From assembly GCA_963969495.1 (NCBI GenBank), contig OZ018323.1, forward strand, positions 85,373,377-85,437,376: a stretch of DNA of 64,000 bases, given 5' to 3'. Under the pieces are notes generated by a model. That model did not search any database, was not told the origin of the DNA, and worked only from the letters and a program-made list of their open reading frames with translations. Position 1 is the first letter of the stretch, and every line of letters starts with the position of its first letter. A program made the translations under genes and the position numbers. Below are positions 1-9,884 of the stretch, one piece after another. Source of the DNA: Ceratothoa steindachneri. Lineage: Eukaryota > Arthropoda > Malacostraca > Isopoda > Cymothoidae.

Positions 1-1071
1 ATTTGAGGAATTAAAAATTGTTCTTGTCAGCTATTTCCTAGTTTGTACCTTCCCACAGTGTGTGTTTATGCCCCTTTGGATATAAAAAAGGGGTTTTTAA
101 GTTTATTTTTGCAATGTTTGGTCTATCCAAACCCATTTTCAAGGCATAATTTGCAATGCCAGCCACACTAAGATTGACAAGGTTTTCTATTAAAATCTTT
201 GTTTCAACGATCCCCATTTTATTTAGGTATCCACCTTTTTATTTAATCTGTCAGCCTCTCCCTGCCTCTCTCTTTCTTTGCTGCAAGAGGGTCATCTTGA
301 TACCACCTACTTTTGTTTGCATTTTCACTTCTTTTTTCTTTTTATTCGTGATGTGCATCCTAAGGAATTGGTTTTCAATTTCAGGAAATGCTCCTGTGAC
401 ACCGTTTCCAAGAGTTCACAAACTTGTTCTAGAGGTCTTCCATTGTTCCCTTCAGATCCATTATTTAAATATGAAATTCATGATAGTGGTCACCTCTGTT
501 GCTTGCAACCTTGCCCTAGCTAGCATATCCCAGATATGTAGGTGCCTTAGAGAAAAAATTGCCACTTGGACTTTATTACTCCTGTGCTGTCTAACTTGAT
601 ATGGTTGTTTTTAAGCTCACTATTAAATTGAACCAGTTTTATTCTTGCTCATTGTATGTACAGGGAATGTGAATTGCCATCCATCAGTAGAACTGGATAG
701 AAAAAAAGTAAGGATAGAATTTGGAAAAAAATAAATGTTTACGATAGAATAGGTTTGATTTAAAGCAGGTCTTGCCTGCCAACTACTTTGACCCATTCTA
801 AAGTCATTTAATTATCTTGTGATTAGTACAAAAAAATGGATTCCACCTCATTGTCTCGCTTCATTTCCCCATATAGTTTCTTCCCATACCTGACCGACAC
901 CAGGTAGTTCTATTCTTACTCACTACCACAAAGACCAGTTTCCTTATTTTTTTTTAAGTAATATTCTGTAAAATCCTGAACCATTTGTATTCCCCCATGA
1001 TGCAACAAATACCTCCCCTTTTCCCCCTTTATTGAATGTGCATTAACTCATGTTTTGTGTGCTCTTTCCAG
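1..1071 (+). other. slmb intron, 5' part (no gene seen)
   Basis: AT-rich sequence upstream of the first recognisable slmb exon. It ends with a pyrimidine-rich tract and a CAG acceptor at 1069-1071. No exon of the F-box or linker part of beta-TrCP could be supported here, so that part of the gene is presumed to lie before the window. Short open frames at 156-599 have no recognisable content. Confidence 0.6.
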
Positions 1072-1182
1072 GATATCCGCACAATAGAAGCCAATTGGAG
1101 GATGGGGCGGCACAATTTACAGAGAATCAATTGTAGGTCTGAAAATTCGAAGGGAGTCTACTGTTTGCAGTATGATGATCAG
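1072..1182 (+). CDS. slmb: slmb/beta-TrCP exon (linker and start of WD40 blade 1)
   Basis: This exon encodes 37 residues starting [19 protein letters not shown] and ending in [10 protein letters not shown]. It is the conserved linker leading into the first WD40 blade of Slimb/beta-TrCP, the substrate receptor of the SCF(beta-TrCP) ubiquitin ligase, which binds phosphodegrons in proteins such as beta-catenin/Armadillo, IkappaB and Ci/Gli. The acceptor AG is at 1070-1071 and the donor GTAAGG starts at 1183. Both ends are in phase 0, and the last codon (CAG) runs directly into the KIVSGLRD sequence of the next exon at 7685. The F-box exons expected before it are not in the window. Confidence 0.93.
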
Positions 1183-1669
1183 GTAAGGTGTGTTGTTTTT
1201 ACCTCTGGGAAAATGGAAATTAGTGGAATGTGTAAGAGAGACCCTTCTTGAACATGAATTGGTTGGTGAGCTTTGATGAGTGAATAATAAGATTGGTTGG
1301 TCTGTGTGTGCAAGTGATCGTTTATTGGGGTGATTCAAATTATCTTTTAAAAGATGCATATCCAGCACTATTGCACCATCTCTCTCTCTCATGTTTCAGT
1401 GCCACTGAGCAGATAATAAAATTCATATAAAGATCAGAATGACAATTACTGTTGTCTGAAAACACCAGGTGTCTCCTTGTTGAGAAGTGGTGTCAGGTAT
1501 GTTTTTGAAGTGACCAGCAATTGTGGAGTTTTTCTCGGCATTTGTTGGGGGGCTCAGCTATTTTGTATGTGGTATGTGCATATGAGTTCCCCATCAGTAT
1601 TCTGAAGGAGAGAGTACATATTTTATGCTGTGAAAACTGGAAGGGAAATGATAGCGGTTTTGCGATTTA
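1183..1669 (+). other. slmb intron 1, unassigned stretch
   Basis: AT-rich intron sequence with no recognisable coding, RNA or repeat content. It ends where a Tc1-like fossil begins. Confidence 0.5.
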
Positions 1670-2245
1670 CAGTACTGGTGGAATTATTATGGACTTTTGA
1701 AAAAAATTGAAATTTTTCTTTAAAAAAATGCTAATAAAACTTTTATTGATTGCAAATATATTTATTTTGACACATTGGGAGAGTGTTCTAAATTCATTAG
1801 TAAGCAGTTTGGCTACCCTTAGCATCCATGAGTGCTTTAACACATCTTTGCATGGCATTAATCAATGTTTTGTACATTTTCTGGATTCGCTTAGATCTGA
1901 ATCAAACTTCAATTAGATGGCATATGAGTTGCTGTTTGGTCGTAATGAGCTACTGTCTATTTCATCTTTCAATACACCATAAAATCGAACGAATTTATGT
2001 CTGGGGAATTTCTGGGACATGGAAGCAGCTGAACTCCATTTTATGCAAATCATGCCTTCACAAATTTTGCTGTATGACATGGAGCCTGAGTCTTGTTGGA
2101 ATATCCAAGGTCTGTCACCATACCATTATTTGAGGCAGTAAACGACCTTTAAAACTTCTATATACTTTTCTTGGTTGTTTTCTCAACAATGTGCAAACTT
2201 GTTCCATGCACCAAAATGGCTCCCTACACTATGATTTTTGTTGGA
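1670..2245 (-). mobile_element. Tc1-like transposon fossil, truncated
   Basis: Read on the minus strand, about 2121 to 1786 translates to a decayed Tc1-type transposase. It contains GDRPWIFQQDSGS (second catalytic Asp in the QQD motif), then KFPRHKFVRFYGVLKDEIDSSSL, then a C-terminal portion broken by stops and a frameshift. These resemble the QQD, linker and KDEI regions of Tc1/mariner transposases; the third acidic motif region is degraded. The left boundary fits a TA dinucleotide at 1668-1669 followed by CAGTACTGG, typical of a Tc1 end. The other end is missing: the sequence runs into a family A 5' fragment at 2251. It is a dead relic in slmb intron 1. Confidence 0.6.
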
Positions 2246-2250
2246 AACCC

Positions 2251-2320
2251 TGTAAGGTCTGCGGTGATTTGCCTTCATGGCCGCTGTGCTGATGGGACTC
2301 AGGGTCAAGATTGGCAAAAC
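2251..2320 (+). mobile_element. Family A retrotransposon, isolated 5'-end fragment
   Basis: About 70 bp closely match the first bases of the family A 5' UTR (compare 34631, 43058 and 26169): CCCTGTAAGG, then GCGGTGATTTGCC, then GCTGTGCTGATGGGACTCAG. Nothing of ORF1 follows. Non-LTR insertions normally keep the 3' end, so an isolated 5' end implies later deletion. Confidence 0.6.
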
Positions 2321-2462
2321 CCCCAAAATTTTGAAAAAGCCCATTAAAACCTGGGTTTAAAAAAAACAAAAACAGCTACAAGCATTAGAATAACATAGAA
2401 AAAGAATTGCTATCTCTATTTTTATATAATATTAATAATTACTTAGTTTAATAATTATATTA

Positions 2463-2464
2463 TA
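2463..2464. repeat. TA target-site duplication, left
   Basis: TA immediately before the left TIR of the Tc1-like element. The matching TA is at 3855-3856. Confidence 0.8.
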
Positions 2465-2489
2465 CAGTGGGTGCAAAGGAAATGTTAAC
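2465..2489 (+). repeat. Left TIR of Tc1-like element
   Basis: Starts CAGTGGGTGCAAAGG. It is the inverted partner of 3830-3854 with one mismatch. Confidence 0.93.
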
Positions 2490-2721
2490 TCATTTCGCAG
2501 TTAACTTTTTACCGCATTCCCGCCATATAGGTAGTGGGAGGAGCTTGGTATGATGCATGTACTTGCAGCCAGGGCTCCCTCGTAACTTCCCGCCAGGCTC
2601 AGTTTAAGTGTGCTCGCAGAGCTCAGACAGTGTACATCTGTGTTACGCTGCCCCACAGACCGCATCTTTTTCACCTTTCTTCTGACTTTGACGCCCTACC
2701 AGACACCACCATACCATTGCA

Positions 2722-3747
2722 ATGGGGTGTAGCAAGCTGATAATGGAGGAGAAGACCCGTCCCCTAACCCTAATGGAGCAGGAAGTGCCAGTAAAGCGTG
2801 TATCTGCCGATCTGAACGTGAGCCGTGTGTCACTCTTTAAGCTCAAAAAAGCATCCACCACACTCCCTCCCGGCACTGCACCACCTTGCAAACCTGACTC
2901 TGGGTCAAGAAGAAGACAACAGCTCGGACTGACAAGGTTTTGCTACATGAGGTGAAGCAGGACCCTTCGATAACAGCGGCTGAATTGAAGGGGAAACATC
3001 CTGACTTGTTCCACAACGTCGCATTCGTACGATCCAGCACCAGCTACAAAAAGACCTGGGTTTGCCCTGCCGCCGTGCCGCCAAGAAACCGCTGCTGACA
3101 GAGGGTATGAAGAAAAAACGGCTACCTTTCGCGAAGAAATATCAAGATTGGACACCAGAGCAGTGGAAGAAAGTCATGTGGAGTGACGAGAGCAGTTTTC
3201 GATCGTCAGGGGTGGCTCGAAAGTGGTGCGGCGGCCCAGTAATGTGAGCAGATATGACCACCGCTACACCGTCAAGACCGTGAAGCACCCCGATGGCGTT
3301 ATGGTTTGGGGATGCTTCATTGGGAAGAAGGGCAGGGGTGGTCTCTATTTCCTCCCCAAGAACGTCACCATGAAGGGAAATAATTGCATTGAGGTTTTGG
3401 AGTAACATCTGCTCCATTTCTACACTCTCCATGGCTGCAACTTTTTTATGCACAATGGCGCCCCTGCACACAAGGTACGAGCTGTCAAAGACTTCCTTAA
3501 TGAGCAGAACATCGAAGTTTTGGACTGGCCAGGCAACTCACCCGACTTAAACCCCATAGAGAATGCCTGGAACCAAATGAAAAATGAAGTTGCTAAGTCC
3601 CTGCCTACCTCGATCCCCGCCCTGAAGGAGACACTCATTAAGCTGTGGGTGGTAATGGAAGGCTCATACTTCGAGAATCTTGCAACATCCATGCCCAAGA
3701 GGATCCAGGAGGTATTGAAGACCCATGGGAACATGACAAAGTACTAA
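2722..3747 (+). pseudogene. Tc1-like transposase, frameshifted, catalytic Asp replaced
   Basis: The N-terminal part (from ATG 2722) has a helix-turn-helix-like segment with VPVKRVSADLNVSRVSLFKLKK. The reading frame then breaks near 2935 and again near 3225 and 3405. Later pieces carry WSDESSF (first catalytic Asp, about 3181), GVMVWGCF (about 3297), MHNGAPAHK (about 3448) and DWPGNSPDLNPIENAW (about 3523, with the catalytic Glu). In Tc1 transposases the middle motif normally reads QDGAPAH or QDNAPAH; here the expected Asp is Asn (HN in place of QD). With the frameshifts this predicts a catalytically dead protein. Confidence 0.85.
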
Positions 3748-3829
3748 ATGTAAAGAAATGTAAGTAAAAGGACCCAATAAAACAAACTTGGAATGTACTT
3801 TTGTGCTTAATTATCCAAAAATTCTTAAT

Positions 3830-3854
3830 GTTAACATTTCCTTTGCGCCCACTG
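3830..3854 (-). repeat. Right TIR of Tc1-like element
   Basis: Inverted copy of 2465-2489, followed by TA at 3855-3856. Confidence 0.93.
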
Positions 3855-3856
3855 TA

Positions 3857-4084
3857 GTAAGAACAGATCACTGATCGAGAATTATGGGTACACATGATAG
3901 CCTAACTTGTAGAAGGAGAAATGAATTATAAATCAGTATGAGAAATAACCTTAATTTGATACATATGTTGAAATTATAAGCATAAATATGAATTTTGAAT
4001 AAAATAATAAGTAGCATTCATTTCTTGAAAAAAGTGTAATTTTGAAAAAGAAACAACCCCCCCCCCCCCAGGTTTTTTTAGGGC
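3857..4084 (+). other. slmb intron 1, unassigned AT-rich stretch with C homopolymer
   Basis: AT-rich sequence ending in a run of C residues near 4059-4070, just before a family A derivative. No gene seen. Confidence 0.5.
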
Positions 4085-4785
4085 TAGGTTTTTTGATTTG
4101 CCAATCCTGCTCAGCGTCCCATCAGGACTCAGCTTAGCCTCTTCTTTCTGACACCTCCGCGACTGCCTTCTCTAGCTGGGATGCTGCTCTGCCAGCATTC
4201 AATGCACGTTGTGATGTCACGGAAGGACGCCGACTGGACTGTACCTCCAGAGGCGGAGAACCCTTCAACGACAAGTTTACTCTGAGTGAGTTGCGCTCCG
4301 CTCTTGCTTCATGCACACATCGCTATTTGATGGAGCGCTCGCCTGCGCCCTATTGTGACGACTGCATCGTTCCCCAGACTGTTCAGCACATTCTTGTCGA
4401 ATGTCCCAGTCTGGGTGATCTTCGCGCACGTAGCTCTCCCGGTACGGGGATGGGCGGGTCGCTACCGTCTGTCCCTTGTGCTCGGGAGGAGTGCGTGCAC
4501 ATTGACTGATGGACTTGTTGACTTTTGGGGGGAGGCCGGCCTTCTCCCTATTATTTAAGCAGGTTTTTTTCCCCTTTATAGGTCGCACGCTCCTGCGCCG
4601 GGGGATCTTCCCCCGAAGCAGGAGCTTGCTTACTGCTCGCTTCTCTTTCCCTTTTTTGGGGGGGGGAGGCGGTTTTTTATTTGGAATTTTATTTTAAAGT
4701 AGCCTAGTCATAGGCCAGTTTTTAATACAGCGACTAATGCCCAAGTAGGCAGTCGCCAGATGAGCCCTTTAAAAAAAAAAAAATT
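4085..4785 (+). mobile_element. Family A retrotransposon, internally deleted short copy
   Basis: Three separated parts of family A are joined in about 700 bp. First are about 70 bp of 5' UTR (TTTGATTTGCC to CTTCTTTCTGACA). Next, from about 4155 to 4315, comes the N-terminal reverse-transcriptase region of ORF2 (AFNAR-type segment and LDFTSRGGEPFNDKF-like). Last, from about 4318, are the C-terminal Cys/His segment (RYLMERSPAPYCDDC) and the 3' UTR with its GC-rich hairpin (about 4584-4629), paired stem-loops (4698-4767) and poly(A) (4773-4785). Gag, endonuclease, RT core and RNase H are all missing. Both ends are kept, so it could have been copied in trans or could have arisen by deletion. Confidence 0.75.
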
Positions 4786-5241
4786 CTGAGACTCTTGGCA
4801 GACCAGGTTAGAGTGGTGGGAGGCTTTTGCATGCTATGGCAATTTTATGTTGTTGAAGTTGGGAGAAAATGCGTTTGCATTATTGAAAAGGAAGTTCACT
4901 GTGATGACTTATAATGAAAGAGCAACTATTATTAACCCTTTAGTCATCTGGTTAATTTGCTGAACTTGCCTTGGGCGAAATTACAAATGGTACACATTAT
5001 TGAAAATTAAAATAAAATATATAAATCAAATAATATATCATTTTAATTGGAAAGAATTATTCTATTGATATAATTAAAAATTATTAATAACCTTCTACCT
5101 ATTTATAATTATGATTGATAATTATCAGTTCTTCCACAAATTTTCATTGACAACCATGGTTTTTCTTATGCTTTTTAAATCTGACTAATTATAGAAAACA
5201 TTGCTTCTATTCATGGAAAACTATTTTATATCTTAAATTTT
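4786..5241 (+). other. slmb intron 1, unassigned stretch
   Basis: AT-rich, no recognisable coding or repeat content. Confidence 0.5.
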
Positions 5242-6180
5242 TTGAAAATTCGGTAATTGTGTAGACGATGGCCGGATCCTAGGCCTAGCTTTTTGGGGGC
5301 TATTTTGGGCTACTTTTCGTTGTTACTTTTTTAGAGATGAAATCGAAGAATTTTATGGCGATTTTCGTTTTTATACTGGGGGGGGGCTGTGCCCCCCAGA
5401 CCCTCCCCAAAGGATTGAAACTCAGGGTCATCGCTACATGGCACAAGGGCTTCGGAAACGCAACACATTTCTCGTTGTCGGTTAAAATAACACCGAAACG
5501 TTGAATAGGTAACGAAAAACTTTGCACGAAAATGACATTTTGACAAATGAGCGGGAAACAGCGTGGGTGGTCGTTTAAATATGAGAGGTGTGGACGGAAA
5601 AGTAGTTCATTGTTCCCGGAAAATCTGTGACTTTTTTTTTTTTACTGAAATTGACCATTTGTTTTTCTTGACTACACATATATAGTAATAAAAACACTAA
5701 TACTGAACGCATCCATTTGGAACAATAATCAAAATGAAGGTCGTAAAAAAAACTTTTAAAAAAATCAAAGAAGAGAAATAAATACGGAACAGAAAAAAAT
5801 GAAAAAGTCGTGTTTTCATCAGAATTAAGACATGAGACTTCATTAACAACACCGAAATATGGTTTAATCGAGCATTAAACAATGGGAAATTAAGTAACAA
5901 GTAAATAGAAAGACTAAATAATGTCAGGCATAGGGTAGGTAGGGTATATAGAAAAGAAATAAGGGGAAAAAAACATCTAAAATATAAGAAAAACCAAGTT
6001 TTGATCAATATAAAAAGCACAAAAAGCCTTGAAACAAATACAGCTTTCTGATTGGTCATTTATGAAACTGAATCCAGATCTGTGATTGGCCAGTGCGATA
6101 GCAGAAAAACACTGAAAAGTACCCCCCAAAATAAACTAGAGTCGCATCCGGCCATTGTCGCAACATTTACCGAAAATTTT
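5242..6180. mobile_element. Fold-back / MITE-like element with imperfect long inverted ends
   Basis: The two ends are inverted relatives over roughly 75-85 bp. The left end runs AAAATTCGGTAA, then GACGATGGCCGGAT, then TTTTTGGGGG, then CTACTTTTC. The reverse complement of the right end runs AAAATTTTCGGTAA, then GACAATGGCCGGAT, then TTATTTTGGGG, then GTACTTTTC. The interior is AT-rich with a local GC palindrome near 5380-5400 and has no credible ORF. This fits a non-autonomous DNA transposon of about 0.94 kb. No target duplication was identified, so the exact limits and superfamily are uncertain. Confidence 0.5.
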
Positions 6181-6769
6181 GCTCACAGCCTATTTTTAAC
6201 CTATAAAGCTATTTTTCAGACAAAATAGGCTTACTCATTTGTGTGCTTCCAATAACATACTAACTTAAGGCAATTTCCTCATTTTAATTTGATGAAAAAT
6301 TAAAAAACCTAAGTGTATTTAACCAAGAAAAAAGGAAGTCATCAAAAAATGGGTGTTTACACAGATGTGAGTAATAAATCATCTTCCTTTTGGCTGTCGC
6401 TTTGTGGGAGACCTAGAACCAAGTCAAGTTACTCTCATTCATAAATCTCCATTTACAAACAAAGAAGGACTGACCTAAGCCATTCATGTATTTTAATTAG
6501 ATTCTTAATCACCAACATAAGAGTGTGAAAAAACTTACATTATCATAATGATCAGGGCGAATACGAGCTAGCTGGTTGTGCGTACTTACAGGAGCTATTT
6601 TAAAATTTAAATAGTGAGTAGCTTACAATTTTATATTTATTTTTAATGAAGAACATATTTACTTCAATTAACATGTTAATTTTGTAAAACTTGAATTGCT
6701 TCCTCATCTTCAAAAGTCACCACACACTACTCATCCTTATGAATATACTAGTGAGAGAAATAAGACTGG
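6181..6769 (+). other. slmb intron 1, unassigned stretch
   Basis: AT-rich intron sequence with no recognisable feature. Confidence 0.5.
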
Positions 6770-7240
6770 GAATGGAAGGAAATGGGGTGAGAATCCTGGA
6801 AATGAGGGGTAAAGGGGGTGAGATATTGATAAGGGATGGGTTCTCTCTCTGGTATATACTGGTGGTAGTGGTTGAGCGATATGCATTTGAAAATGCTGAT
6901 TGAAGCCTTTGATAGGGTATATATGGAAAATGTGTTTGGGGTAGGGTATGTAATTAGATTCTATGGTATTACCCTGTAAATATTGCTATATTTAAGGATG
7001 TAAAATGTATCATGAATGATAGTGGCACAAATAAGACAGATTGCAGCTTCAAGGTTTTGATTGAGCAGAATGTCTCCTTGGCAATCAGTGTTAATAATGC
7101 TAAGGGTTTGAGTATGGAATGTGCAAGGAAGCTTCTTGAGATTATCCTAGTGCCAATGTTGATATATGGTATGGATGAAGGAAAGATTTAGTGAGAGCAG
7201 TGCAAATAAATGATTTATGGAATGTGTTATGGTGTGGAAT
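6770..7240 (+). mobile_element. Degenerate LINE reverse-transcriptase remnant (family C)
   Basis: Scattered frames show fragments of a non-LTR RT unlike families A and B. There is an EAFDRVYMENV piece (motif A type, about 6900-6935), then about 7085-7170 reads AISVNNAKGLSMECARKLLEIILVPMLIYG. This is the connector after the RT core, often LVPTLIYGSE in such elements. The same NAKGLS/CAR segment recurs near 24330-24360, so both belong to one family. Stops and frameshifts are frequent. The boundaries are approximate. Confidence 0.5.
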
Positions 7241-7684
7241 AGTTGGAAGACTGCATAAGAGGTGACTTTAGTGATAAAAGCCTGACTGAGGAGGGATTGG
7301 TTGATAGGTGTGCATGGAAGGGGGTTTGTGAGGTAGAATTTTGCCTGGGGGTTGGTAGTTTAGTGGCATTGATTCACAGTGATGCCAAACTTAACCACAT
7401 AAACACTCCAATTCTTTTCATATTTGTTGGTGCCTTGATGTACGCATGTCCCACTCTGTCTGAGAATGGTTGATGTTGGTCATGAGGTAATACATTCACA
7501 TCTTTACACATGTTGGTCACATTCTACACAGAAATTTGATGTATATCCCTTTGTACCTCATCAAGTACACAGCCATCTATCATCTATTTCCTACCAAAAT
7601 TAAGTAATTCTTTCTTAGTCCATAACATCTCATGACAGACATTATTATATGTGTGTTATTACCTTTTATATTCTTTGTTTGCAG
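7241..7684 (+). other. slmb intron 1, 3' part
   Basis: No recognisable gene. It ends in a T-rich tract and the GCAG acceptor at 7681-7684. Confidence 0.55.
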
Positions 7685-7753
7685 AAAATCGTTTCTGGTC
7701 TGAGAGATAATACAATAAAAATCTGGGACAGGAATCTACTTCAGTGTTATAAG
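7685..7753 (+). CDS. slmb: slmb/beta-TrCP exon (rest of WD40 blade 1)
   Basis: Twenty-three codons read KIVSGLRDNTIKIWDRNLL and end QCYK. This completes blade 1 begun at 1072. The acceptor is GCAG at 7681-7684 and the donor GTGAGT starts at 7754; both ends are phase 0. The Arg of GLRDN corresponds to a phosphodegron-contacting arginine known from the human beta-TrCP1 structure (established knowledge). The exon is followed by a 15.2-kb intron filled with retrotransposon copies. Confidence 0.95.
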
Positions 7754-7884
7754 GTGAGTGGTCTTGACTCTTGTTCCATTTGTATTAAGTATTTGAGTTC
7801 CTCTCCTTTAGAACTCTTGAATACTATGATAACACTACTTACAATTACAGCAAAGCTAAGCCACATCAGGTGTGGGAAGTTGGT

Positions 7885-9411
7885 GGTTGAGTCTACTTCG
7901 CCTATGGGTATAGGGGACCCCCTCTTCTCTGGGGTGCCTCTCTTTCCAGCGGCAGTCCCTTGTTTTCTTTCGCAAGGGACTGGCAAGAAAGCAGGCAGGC
8001 GGCCCATAATTGGCCTCTCCCATTGGGGGTGCCTTCATAGGGCTAACCCCATTAGGGGAGAGAAGGACAGCAGAGCCCATCGGCTCCTGTCCCTTGATGT
8101 CTCTTACTTGACAGATGCCTGTTCACCAGCATTGGAAAGAAAGAAAAAAGAAGCTCAAATTGGATCTGTGGTGTCTTGGCGGGGGATGGCCACATGGAGG
8201 CCCTCCCCTGAGATGGACTTGGTCCCTGAAGTGACCCAGCATCATATGGTAGGACCTTCCATGGGGTTGAACCTGGGCTCGGTGCCCAGCACTGAACCCA
8301 AGTCTGCCCCTAGGCATGGTCCTCCTCAGACGGCTCATTGTCCTGAGGCCTTAGAAGGAGAGGAGGGATCTCCTTCCCTGGCTGGTGCCCTAGTGACAGC
8401 CAAGACCTTCTCGATTTCAGAGAAGGATCTTTCTGAGTCCGCTCTATATGGCATAGGGGGTCTTCCCAGCAGAGTGGAGAATCGGGTCCATTCCCCACCC
8501 TCCTCTCTTAAAGAAAAGAAAGGAACAAGAATAAAAATACTAAGGGCTCCTTCCCCTTTGGGGGTGGACAGGTCTGCTGATGTTTCTGCAAGCGACCAAG
8601 CAAAGATTGGTACATCTAGCCCTTGTGCTTCCCCGGCTGGGGAGTCTCTGGCCAGGACCAAAAATCCACGGAGCAGTTCCTTGATTACATCAGCCCCCCT
8701 CATTCAGAGGTTCCTTGCATTTTTGAGCCTGGTGGTTTCAAACACTTCCTTGGTATTCGCTCCACTGATGGCAACATGATCCATCAGAGGAGAGCTCTAG
8801 CTAGTGTGATTGGTAGGGAGCCAAAGGTCACCTCTTTCTCAGATGGGGGGGGGGGCTTTTGACAAATGCGTCAAATCCCCCTGAGGCAGCCATAGTTATG
8901 GCACGCTGGTGAGGGTGACACTGCACTCACGATGAACTTCATGAAAGGGGTGGTTTATGCAAGGGAACTCGTGTCCTCACCTTAAAGCTGGCTGACCATC
9001 GAGCCATCAAGGTTGAACATGTGATGAAAAAAAACAGGGAGAGGCCTCGAGACCCACCTTTACACTCATCACGTTCGACTGTGACAAGCTCCCTGAGTCG
9101 TGTGTGCAGGTTGGTATCGCTGCTCTGGCTCTGTGAAGGCCTTCATGCCACTGCTGCAGTGCTACTACTGCCACCGCTACAGCCATATGAATCGCTCCTG
9201 TCTATGTGCAAAGTTAAGGTTACCCCAAGTCTTTGTAAGTTGTTCCAAGGCCACACAAGTCCAAATCATGTGTGGTCAATTGTAGGGAGCTGCAGCCCGC
9301 TTCTTCGAAGCAATGTGGTGTGTATCTCCTTAAGGAAATCCTGGCCATTCAGGCCCAGGATCATCCTTCATTTCACCAGGCTAAGGACTTGGTCCTGGAA
9401 TGCCCGGCCCC
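7885..9411 (+). mobile_element. Family A copy, 5'-truncated ORF1 fragment
   Basis: A diverged family A ORF1 starts in the Pro/Ser-rich N-terminal part (GDSPSPPSLEV-equivalent near 7905) and continues through the conserved core (LIQRFLAFLS..., then STDGNMIHQRRALAS near 8760-8810). The zinc-knuckle region follows, with CYYCHRYSHMNRSC near 9164. It breaks off at 9411 in the KDLVLE segment, where a new family A 5' end begins. Several indels and stops interrupt it. The first knuckle keeps its CCHC spacing. Confidence 0.75.
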
Positions 9412-9851
9412 ATAAGGGGAGTGTCAAATTGCCTTCCTGGCTGCCGTGCTGACAGGACTCAGCGCCTCTTCTTTCTGAAACGGCTGACAGGACTCGGCTC
9501 CTCTTCTTTCTGAAAGCCTGAGTTTTTACCCTACAACCTCTCTCAAACTTTCTCTGGTCGGCCTCTAATTGCACAGGGTAGATGCTGACCAACTTCCTCA
9601 CTCAACTATCCCGAATTGGGGCTGAGAGAGGACAATGCCCCCTCACCCCTGAGCTCTGGTTTGGGTTGGCTTTTAACAACCTGCTTCATCCCCACCTACA
9701 TCTTCCTCGCATACCCCTTTCTCTCTCCTTTCAATCTCTATCAATTTTACACACACCCCGAGGTGGAGCCGCCATGCCTAAAGGCTGCCTGGTCACTGGG
9801 CAGAAAGGTGTGGTCCTAAATGGCGGGAGCAGGTTCTGCCAACCCTGTGTT

Positions 9852-9884
9852 CACCCCTCGCAGAGCGGGCTACTGTAAGGGGTG
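9852..9884 (+). other. 5' UTR hairpin of family A (copy at 9412)
   Basis: The 5' arm is CACCCCTCGCAGA, the loop is 7 nt and the 3' arm is ACTGTAAGGGGTG. Relative to copy 2 (43519-43551), the fifth pair is C-G instead of T-A, a compensatory change. Two pairs are lost. Confidence 0.65.

Larger units (their letters stand above)
2465..3854 (+). mobile_element. Tc1-like DNA transposon, both ends present, transposase broken
   Basis: A 1390-bp element bounded by terminal inverted repeats at 2465-2489 and 3830-3854, identical at 24 of 25 positions, and by TA duplications at 2463-2464 and 3855-3856. Size, ends and target are those of the Tc1 branch of Tc1/mariner. It lies in slmb intron 1, in the same orientation as slmb. 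The transposase inside is interrupted, so the copy is probably not autonomous, although its ends could still be recognised in trans. Confidence 0.93.

Noticed and set aside
385..470. A possible upstream slmb exon: an acceptor-like TTTCAG followed by codons reading GNAPVTPF, reminiscent of the GNAPPxxFYR segment before the WD40 domain.
   Set aside because: Similarity stops after eight residues, the expected FYRxLxPKI sequence and a donor are missing, and stops follow. Treated as chance.
7649..8779. A 376-codon open frame joining slmb exon 2 to family A ORF1 sequence, suggesting a fusion gene.
   Set aside because: It simply reads through a perfect GTGAGT donor at 7754 into intronic retrotransposon; the next true exon is in phase with the donor.
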